The notes beneath the pieces were generated by a model, which saw nothing but the letters and a program-made list of their open reading frames with translations, had not been told where the DNA came from and searched no databases. The position numbers and the translations under genes are program-made. Of a stretch of DNA of 64,000 bases, positions 24,883 through 38,123 are shown piece after piece. Location of the stretch: NCBI GenBank assembly GCA_963555705.1, contig OY743189.1:2745501-2809500 (forward strand), written 5' to 3'. Every line of letters starts with the position of its first letter. The stretch's first letter is position 1. Source of the stretch: Ligustrum vulgare. Taxonomy: Eukaryota > Streptophyta > Magnoliopsida > Lamiales > Oleaceae.

Positions 24883-25787
24883 TAGGCCTGGGCAAAAGAA
24901 CCAGAACCAGCAGTTCAGTTCGGTTTCGGTTTGGTCCCGATTTGATTCGGTTCTATCAAAATTTTAAACGGTTTTGGTTCTAAAATCAAGAACCATCGGT
25001 TCCAGTTCTGGTTCCGGTTCTTAGTTCAGAACCAGAACCAAGAACCAACAAAACACAATTTTTTAATTTTTTAAAATATAAATTAAAAAAGAAAATCATC
25101 AATTCTTAATCTTAATGCATGTTATCCGGTCCATTAGTTAATATCAATTACTCAACAATTATTAACTCATTCAACATTACAATAACTATAAACAAAACAA
25201 GTAATAAACAAAAAACATAGATCAAAAATATTTTTCTTTCAATGGTTATGTTGTTCAGCTTCAAGCCTTCAGCAGTCAAGCTTGCAGTCGTCAGTTCTTC
25301 AAGAATCAACAAACAATAACTCTTCAGTACTTTTCATCTTACAATTAATTGTTATCCTGCTTTCAAGGATTTGTTGGACTTGTTCGACTGTTCCCTTAAA
25401 AGGTGAAGAATTACGAAAGAAATTGAAGACTTTTTAGAAGAAGTACATATACGCGGATGAGGAGATGCGTTACTGTTTGGAAGGAAGTGAATATTTTGAT
25501 ATCAAGAATTTTAAGTGTTGTATTCGCATTTTGATCAAGGTCGATAACCTTACCGTCTTACGACTCTTACTAGCCGGAATTTATCATGGCTTCATCGCTT
25601 AAGTTAGACAATTTTAGTTTAGGAAATTGGAACCAGAACCAGAACCAAAAGAACCGAACGGTTTGGTTCCGGTTCGGTTCTTCTCTTGCAAAAAGAATCA
25701 ACGGTTCTTTTTTTAAAAGAACCATTGGTTCTTGGTTCGGTTCGGTTCCCTAGGAACCAGAACCATATGGAACCACGCCCACGCCTA
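24883..25787 (+). mobile_element. Non-autonomous hAT element, 905 bp
   Basis: Perfect 8-bp target duplication ATTGAAAT at 24875-24882 and 25788-25795. The terminal inverted repeat is TAGGCCTGGGC on the left against TAGGCGTGGGC (reverse complement) on the right, 10 of 11. Both subterminal zones are dense in GAACC and GGTTC motifs in opposite orientation, typical of hAT ends. The open frame across the right end reflects this repeat, not a gene. Confidence 0.9.
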
Positions 25788-25795
25788 ATTGAAAT

Positions 25796-28233
25796 AATAA
25801 ATAAATAAATAAAAGGGGTCCCCCATAGAGAGTTCATGTCCCCAATTAATTTTGATAGCACTGTAGTTCCCAAAATCGAAAATCCCCCAACATATGATTT
25901 TACCTTCATCTTTAATTAACAAATCCAAGATACACAATGCACTCCAAGATTGGGAGAAAAGACGTGACACGTTAGAAAATAGATGAAATTCGTTAAAAAT
26001 GCTTATCCAATACACTTCATGAATTATAAAGGTGTAACCTACACCTTGAGGGCCTGAACCGACACTGCCCTGAACCATTGGTTTGAGAGGTAAATCGCAA
26101 GTTTTGCTTCTCAGAGTCAGGGTGAAGGGCATTGGTAACTCCCACGAATGGTGGTGACACCCGTTTGTCATAGAGCACAAATACATTATTTCAAAATTCA
26201 AACTTTGCACCCAACTGGACTGAGCAAGTTTCCTGTCCTTTCCTTTGCCAGTGGGAGATATGCCCCGGGGGCACTTCATGAATTATAATATTAAGCTGAT
26301 GTCGTTTGAAAAAATAGATAATGTGAGATGCTCCGCCTAGATGTAGATACTCCGTGGGACTTGATGACACAACATTTTATTTAATTTTATAATTATTTTA
26401 ACTATAATAAAAGACTCTAAATCGTAGAGTTCAAAATTGAGTGTTTGTTTTTTATTTTATAATTATTTTAGCTATAATAAAATAACGTTAAATCTAGAAG
26501 TTCATAATGTATATATCTGGAAGTTCAAAACTTGAGAGTTTGCTTTTAAATTTGGGACGTCCAAAAAATTGGAATAAACTTTATTTTTTAACCTAAAAAG
26601 TTTGAATATATTAATAAACATTCTTTTTAAGATTAATAATTTTAAAAAAAAAAACTATGCATTTTAAATAAATTTAATTTATCAACAAAAAAATTGTTGC
26701 TAAATAAAGTTATATAAAGATATTATTTCAAGAAAACAACATTTATATTTTATAATAACGAAAAATTTAAGATTATTTTAATTATTTTTCTTATGAGTTA
26801 TTAATTTTAAATAAAAATGTTATATAATCAAAATTGTTTAATGCAGAAGGAAACATTGGAGAGTAAGTTTTAAACTTCTCCGTCTATTTATCCACGTTCT
26901 AGATGCTCCATTGGACATGATGAGTCAGCATTATTTTTATTTTATAATTATTTAATTATTATAAATAAGGGCGCTGACCAATCAGATTGAATGATACAAG
27001 TTATTTTTATTTGAACTCTTTCTACAATAAGAATTCCTGCTGATAAGGCTCAATTTATGCATAATAAATAATTTAAAATTTTAAAAAAAAAATCCACATA
27101 ATCAATATTATTTAAATATAAAAGGAACCATTGAAGAGTAAATTTTAGATTTATCCATCTATTTATTCACGTTCTCTAAAAGAGTAAAAGTTCGTTTATT
27201 TCATTGTCACGTCAATCTCAATCCACATAATGCATTGGAGATGCTCTAATTATATATGTTGCATCTTGTGAATCTCCTAAATAAGCGGCTTGGCTCAAGA
27301 AATTACTAATGAGCACGAACCTTTATCTGTCTTCCAATGGGTAAAATTTACCGCTCAATCTACCTGTTCATCTTTCCCTGTTTGCAAGTCTGGCTGGAGG
27401 TTTTCCTTTAGCTTTGCGATAAATTTCCTTTCTGATAATTAGAGGTGAATGTTTTTTGGTGCTTTTCTTGTTTAACCAATTGATTGTTCACAATAAAATG
27501 TGGTTAGAGTCTTCAGCCGATTAGTAACATTCTTAACTTGCTTCATCACTTCGAAATTTTAGTCATACTACGAAATTAGACCATGATGAACTGAGGGCGA
27601 ACCACTTTCCAAATTTCGGGTGTATTTGTAACGCATTGAGAATTATGACATACCTATTTGCTTACTATTGCGTAATAATTTTCTCTGAGATTTCTATGAA
27701 AACAAAATAAGGAAAAGGTAGAAATAATGAGATGGAAATTACGGTGAAGTAGTGAAAAGCGTCTCAAAAAAGCACCTCTTTTCGAGACGCTTCTTTGAGC
27801 ACTTTTGACTTCCGTTAGAGATAGAAGTACTTGATATACTAATGTTGTAATTCTCAAAACGAACTTCGAGAATATGAAATTGGTCTATAAGTTAGACCGA
27901 CACATTATCTTTGGTGAATTTTTAAAGCTAACTCGCTATCGAAATTCTCAAAAACTTAGTTTCGAGCGACTTACTTTGATAAGTCATGACTTTTACTATG
28001 ACTGGCTATTTCTCGGATGATAAAATGCGCTTGAAAATAGACAATGAGTACGAAACTTAATTTGAGAGCACAAATTAATACCTAAACTTGCCATCCCAAA
28101 AGTGAAATCTTAAAGTATGACAATGGAACATAAATTTTCCACGTTAAGTCCTTTAGCTTAAATGAGTCACCCCTACTTCCAAATCTGCTCTACCAACTCC
28201 TGGTTTAAAGAAAGGATTAATCCCATCCTCATA
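25796..28233. other. AT-rich intergenic DNA with MITE relics
   Basis: No supported gene. ATGCATTGGAGATGCTCTAA near 27230-27250 is the reverse complement of a common plant MITE terminus (TTAGAGCATCTCCAATG). GAGATGCTCCGCC at 26323 and the two related stretches near 26880 and 27150 suggest several diverged copies. A 9-bp hairpin lies at 27757-27792. The open frames at 25785-26279 and 27654-27857 show no domain. Confidence 0.4.
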
Positions 28234-29000
28234 TGATAAGTGTGTTTTATATACTTATTTAAACGTTAAAATTCGGATAATATATTATCGTTCAAGAATA
28301 CAATCTACTGATTTTGTTATTATTTCATAAATTATCTCAAAGTCAAGAGAATGCAGAAATTAAATCGAATAAAAGTCAATTGAAAGGCAATTCGGGCTAA
28401 ATCATGCGCATTGGAAGTTGATTAATTGAGGTTCAAAGTGGAGCTATATTGGAAGAAATTAGATATCCAAGGGCTTAATCAAAGAAATTGAAAGATAAAA
28501 TGAGTTAATTAAAGAAATTCATAAATTCAGGGGCAAAAATGAACGAATCAGAAGTTAAAGGACACGTGTGCAATTAAAGGAAACGGACTAACTTGCACAA
28601 GTTCAAAAGATGAAATTATGAGGGAAAAATAAGACCATGCGATCTCGTAATGATGTATAGTGCGATCGCGCCTCCATTCGTTACAAATGCAGTACTTGAA
28701 AGCATCAATGCACACAGTCGCCCGCACTTCCTCCACACGGTTGTGCACGATTTCGGCCAGCGTGATTTTTTTCCTTAAATTATGGATTTTGATTATTTCT
28801 TTCCGAATTGAAGTAGATTTATTTTTAGCGTTTTTTCCGAGGATTGTTGTTTAGATTTGTTTTAAAATTATTTTCACTAATTTGAACTTCTACAGCTTTA
28901 TCATATTTCTTTTTATTTTCAACACATTCACTATTTCTTTTGTGTTCTCTCAAATTTGTTTATGTGAAGTTCGAGACACAGTGATTTTGCGGAAGCTACG
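28234..29000 (+). repeat. Partial LTR of the TGATAAGTG family
   Basis: Starts TGATAAGTGTGTTTTATATAC, close to the starts at 4590 and 47117 (minus). It contains the GC-rich middle typical of this LTR family (about 28630-28750). The right end is not clear, so the end coordinate is approximate. Confidence 0.55.
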
Positions 29001-30125
29001 TGTGAACAAATAAACAGCAAAATCGTCAAATCGAACCAAATAGCAACAAATGGTTGGTTTGAAAAAACTCCAAACCTCCAAAAACGGTTTGATTTTGGTT
29101 TCAATTGTCAAAAAAACGGTTTCAAACCGTCAAGCTGCCAATTTAAAAAAAAAAAAAAAGAAAAATGAAAAAAAGAAAGGCAAACGTTCAATTTAAAAAA
29201 AATAAAAATGCAACACGTCTTATTCTCAACAAATCAAAATTAAAGAGTCAAAGGTTATTTTTTTAAAATCCACAGCCTTTTGGAAAGAATTATTGCACCT
29301 ACATTTCATAATTATCATCCAAGTTATTTTCTTAAATTAAAAAAATTTAAGGTAAGAACTAACTACAATTTATTTAAGAAAAAAATTAAATGTTGCTTCT
29401 ATATAATTAGTTTGTTTATCAACATGAATTGATTCAATGCAATCCACACAATTAGAAGCTGGACACTATTATTGAGCTAGCTTTAACTCGAAATTTTAGA
29501 CGAATATGTGTCTTTGAGCTTGTTTGAAATCTACTTATTCAATCATTGAAAAATCGCACCAAACCGTAAAAAATGGTTTAGTTTAGTTTAGGAAATGAAA
29601 TTTTAACGCCCCGAGTTCTATTAACTTGGTACGCCACATCATCGTCTCGTCTAACCTTTGAAATAGCATTTAAACAGAAAAATAATTGAATTTCCTACTT
29701 AGCAACATTTAAATAAAAAAAACCAAACGGTCTAATAAAATTTAAAATTTGAAACTACTTGAGATAAAAATTCAATTCGTTCATTATTTTCTAAATAAAA
29801 AAATCATTTAGCAATGTTATAAAATCCTCTAGCATTCTAAAAATCTCCAAAACTAATCACCAACAAAGATAACATGAATAAAATAAATTTTCAATTATTT
29901 AATTATTATTGTCACCACGTCGATCACTCGTCACTATCTTCGAAATCTGCAAATATTGTTTAAAAGGAATGAGCATTTCATAAAAATACTCAATAGACTC
30001 ATCGCCAATTAATTAAACTATATTATAATTGATCACATAAATATGCAAATTATATTATGACATCATCATATATATCACAAGTGCTACAAAGTGAACACAA
30101 ATGAAAATACTCTCGTCTCGGCTTA
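29001..30125. other. AT-rich repeat-derived sequence
   Basis: Contains GGTTTG/CAAACC-rich segments at 29035-29140 and 29560-29590 that resemble hAT subterminal repeats. From 29603 (AACGCCCCGAG) onward it looks like a Ty3 LTR in reverse, continuing beyond the TRIM insertion. No gene. Confidence 0.4.
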
Positions 30126-31067
30126 TGTAACGACCCGGGTCCCACTTAACGGGCTGTCCCGGCCGTTAGATGACGGCGTACTGTCCTCATCGTACCAACA
30201 CGGGTATTTGTCCTCACTCGCACGCTCCCCGAGAAAACTTCCCATGAGGTCACTTATCTCAGAATTTCTCCAAGCCAAGCACGCTTAACTTTGGAGTTTC
30301 TAACGATGGACTTCCGGAAAAGAAGGTGCACCTTGTTGGTATGAGTAGTACCTATCATTTCTTTTGTAACGACCCGGGTCCCACTTAACGGGCTGTCCCG
30401 GCCGTTAGATGACGGCGTACTGTCCCCACCGTACCAACACGGGTCTTTTCAGCATGTTTTGTCCTCACTCGCACGCTCCCCGAGAAAACTTCCCAGGAGG
30501 TCACCCATCCCAGAATTTCTCCAAGCCAAGCACGCTTAACTTTGGAGTTTCTAACGATGGACTTCCGAAAAAGAAGGTGCACCTTATTGGTATGAGTAAT
30601 ACCTATCATTTCTTTTAAGCTTTCTTAATCGGGGTATTACAATCACCCCCCGTTAGACTCGCGACGTCCACGTCGCGCTTAACCCATCTGAGGATCTGTT
30701 GCCATGCGTTGGGATTATAGAGGTGGCTCCCACCCTATGGCGTAGCACTTATTTCCCGATTTCCGGCTAGCGGCCGGCTTTGATACCATTTGTAACGACC
30801 CGAGTCCCACTTAACGGGCTGTCCCGGTCGTTAAATGACGGCGTACTGTCCCCACCGTACCAACACGAGTCTTTTCAGCATGCTTTGTCCTCACTCACAC
30901 GCTCCCCGAGAAAACTTCCAGGAGGTCACCCATCCCAGAATTGCTCCAAACCAAGCAAGCTTAACTTTGGAGTTTTTAACGATGGACTTCCGGAAAAGAA
31001 GGTGCACCTTGTTTGTATAAGTAGTACCTATCATTTCTTTTAAACTTTCCTGACCTGGGGTGTTACA
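30126..31067 (-). mobile_element. TRIM (miniature LTR retrotransposon) with three LTR copies
   Basis: On the minus strand, two LTRs of exactly 277 bp (31067-30791 and 30641-30365) begin TGTAA(C/T)ACCCC and end GGGTCGTTACA. They flank a 149-bp interior with no coding capacity. The interior opens with primer site TGGTATCAAAGCC (30789-30777) and closes with a purine tract ACGGGGGG (about 30654-30647). A third, partial LTR (30364-30126) abuts the second. It lacks the first 26 or so bases and has a 12-bp internal deletion. Near-identical flanks GCTTA (30121-30125) and GTTTA (31068-31072) may be the target duplication. It needs proteins from another element to move. Confidence 0.85.
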
Positions 31068-31072
31068 GTTTA

Positions 31073-31990
31073 TCTCGTCTCAAGCAATAAAATGCATATA
31101 AGTTATGTCATGCTTCATAAGAAATATTGTCTCGTCTCATCTCATGCAATAAATGCACATAAGCCACATAAAATACACATTTACATGTAATCATAATTTA
31201 AATTCATTAATAGGGGTTAGTATACCTTAATTCAAAAGTTTGGAAGTTGAGCGGGAAAAATTAAGTTATTCTTCTAAATCTCTGGACCCTTCGTCTAGTC
31301 AAAAGAAAATAAATCTCAAATTAGTGTTTTGGAATTTAAAGTTTTAAAGCAAAATATAAAAAGTTTAGGGATTAAGTTGAAAATCTAAAATAATTGATTT
31401 GAAAAGTTTGGGGCTAAAATATAATTTTTAGAAACTAAAAGGTTGACTAATTTGTTTTCCAAAAGTTTAGGGACAAAAATTGATGTGATCCAGACCAGGC
31501 ATCGAAGGGAGAAGTCGAGCCATCGATTATATGACTGTGATCTACGGGAGAAACGAAGCAAGTTCCGTGTTGGGGTCGAGCCAGGAGGACAAAAGGATCG
31601 AGCCGAAGCAAAGCATTAAAATTTTGGTAACCAGAAGTAAAGTCACGGCCGTATGGTTTGCATGAAACGGTTGTAACATGCCCTCAGGTTTAAATGAAGA
31701 ATTGTGGAGTTTCCATACTTATGGCCTTAAGTAATATCTTCACGTCCGTAACTCACGAACAGAAGGTCACTTACGACCGTAATATTCATTTTCATGGCCG
31801 TAACTGTCAAATATCCAGAATTACATGAATTTAAGTTTATTTTCCGTTTTGCTTTATTATTTCCATATTTTGGGCCCATTAGTGGCCAAACCTAATTTTT
31901 GGTCAATTTTACTTTATATTATTAGTTTTTCCCATTGTAAACATTAACTTTGATATTATTGAATAAAATTGAGAGTGTTCTCTTTGAAAG
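31073..31990. other. LTR-derived sequence with degenerate ACGGCCGTA motifs
   Basis: 31073-31470 resembles Ty3 LTR sequence in reverse. 31640-31805 carries degenerate copies of the palindrome seen at 1228-1325 (for example ACGGCCGTA at about 31646, GGCCGTAAC at about 31796). This suggests a fragment of the same or a related LTR. No gene. Confidence 0.4.
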
Positions 31991-33145
31991 GTTGAAGATT
32001 TCATTTTGTGTTCTTCAAGAACAACCAATTGAACTTATCAAATATTGTGAGATATTTGTGGCGTTCCCATCAGAAAATTATCAAGGAAATTGAAAAGTCG
32101 TTGTGGTGCTTCGAAAACCTTGGATCTTCAATACGCATCGTCGAATCTTTGCATCGTTATTGTCGGGTCAAGGTCCTATCGTCAATTTTATCTATTCCAG
32201 TTATTTATTTTCTTGTTTCTTGTATTTATTGTTGAGTCTAGATCTTTCCTACATTTTCAATTCATTATTCCGAGTTTTTCGTCGAGATTCCGGAGTGAGA
32301 TAGCGTCAAAAATTAAACACTGCTTAAAATAATTTGGGAACTGAAATAACGAGTTTAAAAACTGAAGGCTGAACTTTAAAATATCTTAAAAAATAACACG
32401 GACTAAATAAATGTTTTTAAAAACTAGGGGACATAATAACTACTTTGGAAAGTTGAGGTTTTATGGGTAAAAATCGAACTTCATACTTAAAAAAAAAGGT
32501 TTCCCTTGTTTCTCTCTCTTTCAACACATGCACGAGCGCACGCTTTTTCTCGACAATTGTCGACTATTCTCTGGCCGGCAGCGCAACTGACGATGAGTGA
32601 GGTGTGTGCATGTGTCTTGTGCAAATGGGTCAAAGTGTGGGTTCGGGTATTTTGTACTGAAAATGAAGCTGAGTTCTACTTCAAAAGTTGCGATTCTCTG
32701 GCCAAAAATTCGATCAAGGTATGTGATTGGGTTGGTCTGTTTCTCAGTTTCTTTGGGTTTGATTTTTGGATTTGATTTTGGGTTTTTCTTGAGTTGGACA
32801 GGTTTGGTGGCGGTGCTTGGTCGTGAAGGGAAGTGGGGTGATTGTGGTGGATTGGTTTTGTTGATGTGGTGGTGGCACGGTTTTGACAGATTGAGTGTAT
32901 AGAGGTTCAATCAATCTTGGGTTGTTGCATGATTTTGGTTTTGGCATATTTTCGGTGTTGGGTGTTGTTGAAATTCGATTATGGCGATTTTGGGATTGGG
33001 TATTTGGCGTGAGGTAGTTAGGTGTGGAAGGCACAGGAGGTACTTGGTGGTTTAAAGTTCAGTTGGGTGATGGCAGTGACGACATTGGAGTTTCGAGATT
33101 GGTTTTGGTTGGGATGCAATGTGTGTGGCTTGGTTAGGGAACCTT
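31991..33145. other. Intergenic sequence, possible gene relic near 32500-33050
   Basis: 32530-33100 is richer in G and T and open in several frames on both strands. No product has a recognisable domain and no splice pattern could be built. Ends in ACCTT, the likely target site of copia element B. Confidence 0.3.
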
Positions 33146-33670
33146 TGTTGGGAAATAATTGAATTAAATTTAAAACCCATCAATCTCAAACCATCAGTTT
33201 CACATACTTGGAATTCAAATTGCTGCATATGTTTCACCAGTTTCCATTTCATCAGTTTCATCTGTTCCATTTTAGAATTTTATTTTCAATGTTGTAACTC
33301 CTTATTTAATTGTATTAATGATCAGGTCATTCCTCCATCCAGTATAAATAGGAGATCTCTCTCAGTTGGAAAAAAAACACAAGAAAAATATAAGCTTATC
33401 CCTTCCGGTAACAAGCTTTCTTTCCAGTTTTAAAGTTCTTCCTTTACTGATTTCTTTGTGAGAGAGAGAGAGAGAGAGTATATTACAGCTAGTTCAATAG
33501 GTGGTTAACGTAGTGTAGCATGAATTGACAACCGTTTGTATCTTGTGAATCGAATACCAATCAAAACCTCTTACACCCTGGTGAGGTGGCGAATTCGATT
33601 TAAAGAAATTGTGTAAACAATGACTTTCGATTTGGTTTCATTTGGTTTGATTCTCTAATTTTTTCCAACA
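33146..33670 (+). repeat. 5' LTR of copia element B
   Basis: TGTTGGGAAATAATTG to TTTTCCAACA, 525 bp. TATA box TATAAATA at 33343-33350 and an (AG)n run at about 33460-33478. Preceded by ACCTT; the 3' LTR is followed by ACCCT, giving a 4-of-5 target duplication. Confidence 0.8.
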
Positions 33671-34440
33671 AGATTAAATCGAACTCATTTTGGTGAATCA
33701 ATTTTTTTTTGCTTCATCAGTTTCTGCCATTTCCCAGTTTGTGTTAATTTTTTTTTTTTTACTCACGTTTATTTTTTTCATCTATTTTCATTTACATAGA
33801 GTTGCATTAAGGTAGACTTTCGAGTCGATCAAAACTAGAAAAAAAAATTATAGAAATTCTGTCGCTGCATGTTTTCAAGCTAATAAATGGTTTTGCATGG
33901 TTTTCGGAGTGTTCGAAAACTTGTTTATTTTTGGTTTATAAACAAGTTTTTTTTACACAATTTTCTAAACTACTTTTTAACCATACACATTTTCTCTCTC
34001 CAATTTTTAACTATACATTTTATCTAAGAAAAAAAAACACAATGAACAAGCCACCAAACCTCTCTTTGTCAACTTGCATGGTTTTAAAATCATTTGGAAA
34101 TCATTATTTAACTATTTCATAATTATTAGTCATGAATGCCTCATTATTTGTAATGATTGGTTAACTAATTTCTCAAATGATTGTTTAAAGTAATTTTCTA
34201 ATGATGGCTACCTTTTGATTTCATGATTATTTTGTATTATTAAACTGTTTAATAATTGTTTATTTTTTAATAATTATTCTACGAATTTTATCTGATTTGC
34301 TAATGATATTTCACGAGATATAATATTGTTTTAATGTGGTTGGTTTTCTTAATTGAATACATAGCTCAACTCATATAAACTTTACAAATTTACAATTATT
34401 CTAAATTATTTGTTACTTGTTCTAAGGTTCAATAGCATCA
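33671..34440. other. Leader between the 5' LTR and gag of copia element B
   Basis: AT-rich, non-coding. I do not find a clear tRNA-Met primer site next to the LTR. Confidence 0.5.
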
Positions 34441-35590
34441 CATGGAAATGACAATGTGAACAATGGAAGCAACACTGTTGGTATCGGTGTACCAAATCCT
34501 GTAATGACCGCTGTTAACACTATGGAGACCTCGATTGGCATTCCTCCTGTTGATGAGATAATTTGTGGTGAGATTCCTCATATTGGAGTGAACCCCACTT
34601 TGCCTATGGATGCGGCCTCGGCAATCCAGTTTGGCACAATACCTTTGCCAGTGCCTAGGGCTGCAGCCTTGGTAACTTTGACATCATTTCCATATTCGTT
34701 TTCAGTTAATCATGCAATTCGATCAGATAAGTTTACTAATACTGATTTTAAGACATGACAAAATAAGATGATTTTCTGTCTCACTACGTTGGGCCTTGCA
34801 CGTTTCCTCACTGAGGATGCCCCTGTCGTGGCTGAAAATGACACTGATACGCATAGGCGTGCAGCTAGGGATGATTGGAGAAGTTCTGATTTTTTGTGCC
34901 ACAATTATGTCTTGGATGACCTACAAAATTCTCTATATCACGTGTATGTGATAAAGAAGCTTCTAAGGAGCTCTGGGAGTCCTTAGAAAAGAAATACACG
35001 ACTGAAGACGCTGGTTCTAAGAAATTCTTGGCCAATCGGTGTATGGACTTCAAAATGGTTGATTCACATATAGTAGTGAGCCAAGTGCAGGAGTATCAAG
35101 TGATTTTGCAAGAAATGTATCCTGAGGTTCTGACTATGTTAGAATCTCTGAAGGTTTCTACTGCTATTCACAAGTTACCTCCTCAGTGGAAGGCTTTCGA
35201 AAGCTATTTGCAGCATAAGAGGAAAGAGATGTCTTTTAGGGATTTAATTATCAAGTTGCGCATTGATGAAGATAACAAACGGGCTGAAAATAAGTCCGAG
35301 AATTCTTACTCCGAGAAGGCTAATGTATTGGAACACAGCCAGAGTTCCGGTACCATGAAAGGTCATTTCTTTAAAGCCAACAGGGTAACGAAAATTGGAA
35401 AGATAAAATGCAGACCACGAAAGGGTCTCAGTTGAAGTCTATCGGTGGGATAGGAAAGAAGCCTAAGTTCCAGTTCAATGGAAAGTACTTCAATTGTGAA
35501 AAAGTTGGGCATTGCTCAGCAGACTACTGTCAATCGCAGAGGGATAATAAGCAATGTCCACAGGCTAATATGGTTGAAAATGAGAGAGAT
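34441..35590 (+). pseudogene. gag remnant of copia element B
   Basis: Reading across three frames gives a copia Gag: [20 protein letters not shown], then [47 protein letters not shown] and LPPQWKAFESYLQHKRKEMS. A degraded knuckle (F-N-C-E-K-V-G-H-C) has lost its first Cys. It is broken by stops and frameshifts around 34755, 34985 and 35435. The element is then interrupted at 35591 by a solo LTR with duplication GAGAT and resumes at 42761. Confidence 0.85.
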
Positions 35591-36713
35591 TGTTCGCTAA
35601 AATCGTATACTGCAAGTACACGGTTCGCGTTCAAGTAGTAAAGTGGACTTAAAAAGTCCGGGTTATCGTACCCACAAGGATTGATTGATTTGTAACTAAA
35701 CTTGTTGATTTCATTTTAAAAGAAAAGTCAAGTAACATAAAAAGTTTGGTTTGATGGTTAATATTAAATAACATAAATTAAAACATGGCGATATATAATA
35801 ATAAAAAAAAACTAGTTAACTAAAGTAAATAGACAACAATATGTAAAAGATAGAATTAAAACTAATTATCCAAAGTAAACTAATGACAACAAGAACTTGG
35901 TTATTAAACTAAGCTAGAAACCACGAGACAATGTGAATTTAGTTTTTATAACTACACTAATTTCTTCTTTCAAAAATCAATTAGTAATAGTTAACCAATT
36001 TAACCAAATTACATGGGAAATTCTAAATTAAATCTAACATGTATGATGACTCGCAAATACAATAAAAAATATTGACAACATTTTAAAATTACATAAACAT
36101 AAAACAACATTCCTAATCATAAAAACATAATCATGAATACACAATATCCATAAACAACTTAAAATATTTAATTAAAAATAAACTAGTCAAAAATTCCAAC
36201 ACAATAACTTTAACCCATAATAAACTAACAATAACATTTAACAAATAACATAAACATATAAATAATATTCAAAATAAAGATTAAAAACAAGAGAATAAAG
36301 AAAACTCCCCCTTTCGTAAAGTTCTTGAAATGAAAATCCAAGAATCCTTTATTTTGAACCAAGTTTCTCCATCAACAAATAATATCTTCAACAATCCAAG
36401 CATAAAACATTAAATGCATTCAAAATATATGAAATTTATGGTAGAAATTTGAGAAAATACCGAAACTCAAAAGCATGACCTACAACAAAAGGATGAAATG
36501 TAGAAGAAGAGCATTAAAAACATTAATTACACATTGCATTAAAGATGTAAATGTTAAGAGAAAATACAAGCAAAAAAAAAAGGCAAGACTTACATGATGC
36601 CCTAGCAAAATTAGATTTTTGGTATTTATCATACACTAAAAATCATCCAAAAACCCTAAAAAACGTTAAAATCCGTGTAACACAGCCATATGGGCGAACC
36701 GGGTCGGCCGGGT

Positions 36714-38017
36714 TGTAGCGACCAAGAATTTTCGTGATTTTATTCAAATAAATCTTTTTATTTTAAAAATGTGTCGCTTCTACTTTGCTCATTCATTCAT
36801 TTATTTTTTAAACGCATGCTCGTCTAGCCAATTAAGTGAAATTAAATTTATTTAAAAACTTCGTCAAATTTCAATTTTTATCAAAAATATTACAATATCA
36901 CAGTTTATTTTCAAAAGCCCAAGTATTAATTATATTAAGTCCCAATTTTAAATGTTTTAATCCAATCCAACTTATCGAGTCCAAATGTTTTTACCAATCA
37001 TTCAAGTCCATTTAAAAATCCAATAAGTCATTTCTTGGCCCAACCAATTCAACAGCTTCCCTCCCCAAGTTTTTTTTTCCGTACACAATAGATACTCATT
37101 TCCAAAATTCTTACAAGTTTTCCATAAACCAAGATTTTAACCTAAGTTACTATGTTTAACACTTAAATCAACTATTAATTAGATCTCTATCCCTAGCATT
37201 CAGGACACACACACAGAAATTTCAGCAATACAAGAATACTCTCTGGTATGAAATCTTCTCCTCTCCAATTTCCCAATCTCGGTTTGGACATGGTACTTCG
37301 AATACCAAACTACCATCTCATACTAATTTCCAAAAGTCGAGCCTCATGCCTCCACTCCACGGCCAAATGCGCAATATTAAGTAAACCCGTATTGTAAATT
37401 TATGCATGTGATTACGTAATTTATGAGAACCAATTTCCTTCGGGCCTAGATCCACATGTCTTCGGGCATGGAACAGTTGCCTTCGGGCCCAGATCTACAT
37501 GTCTTCGGGCATGAAAATTTATGATGTATGAGATCCACTTGATTATTGCATGAGAATGAGAATTTATGACTTAAATTGCATGATTATATGTGTTATTTAT
37601 TGTACAGTTTATTTAATTTGCGCTGAACCTACTGAGTATTTCTATGAAATGCTCACCCCTATTTTTAAAATTACAAATTGCAGATTTCGGAGAAGGTGGC
37701 GAATGAAAGGGCAGTGGTGTCAAATAATAATGAAGCTATATTTTTAAAGTCACGATTCATGAATAGTGTCAATTTATTTATATGTCGTTATTTTAAATAT
37801 GATATTTAAAGTCATGAACATCGTCAATTTAATTATTTGTCGTTACTTTCTTTGAAAGTTATTATTTCAACGTTTTTACGCATTTATCAAATTTAATTTA
37901 TTTACTGTTGAAATTTTTCACATAATTATGATGTTTAGAATTCAATTATTTTCTGCAATAAAATTAGATTTAAAGGAGAAGTGACGTCCCGAGCTTCACG
38001 GAATTTGGGGCGTTACA
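36714..38017 (+). repeat. 5' LTR of a deleted Ty3 (chromovirus-like) element
   Basis: TGTAGCGACCAAG to GGGGCGTTACA, 1,304 bp. It is nearly identical to 39860-42259 but lacks about 1.1 kb corresponding to roughly 40499-41607. Contains a duplicated CCTTCGGGC...CACATGTCTTCGGGC motif at 37435-37515. Confidence 0.9.
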
Positions 38018-38019
38018 GC

Positions 38020-38032
38020 TTGGTATCAGAGC
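38020..38032 (+). promoter_or_regulatory. Primer binding site (initiator tRNA-Met)
   Basis: TTGGTATCAGAGC two bases after the LTR end CGTTACA. Confidence 0.9.
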
Positions 38033-38077
38033 AGGTCTACGTTTCTGTAGACTTGCAATTTTTTTTTTTTTTTTTGG

Positions 38078-38085
<8 letters not shown>

Positions 38086-38120
<35 letters not shown>
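38086..38120. repeat. (GA)n microsatellite
   Basis: GA repeat preceded by a T17 run, just after the primer site of the nested Ty3 element. Confidence 0.95.

Positions 38121-38123
<3 letters not shown>

Noticed and set aside
32506..33034. Overlapping open frames on both strands near 32.5-33.0 kb
   Set aside because: No domain, no codon periodicity that I can argue, and no splice pattern.
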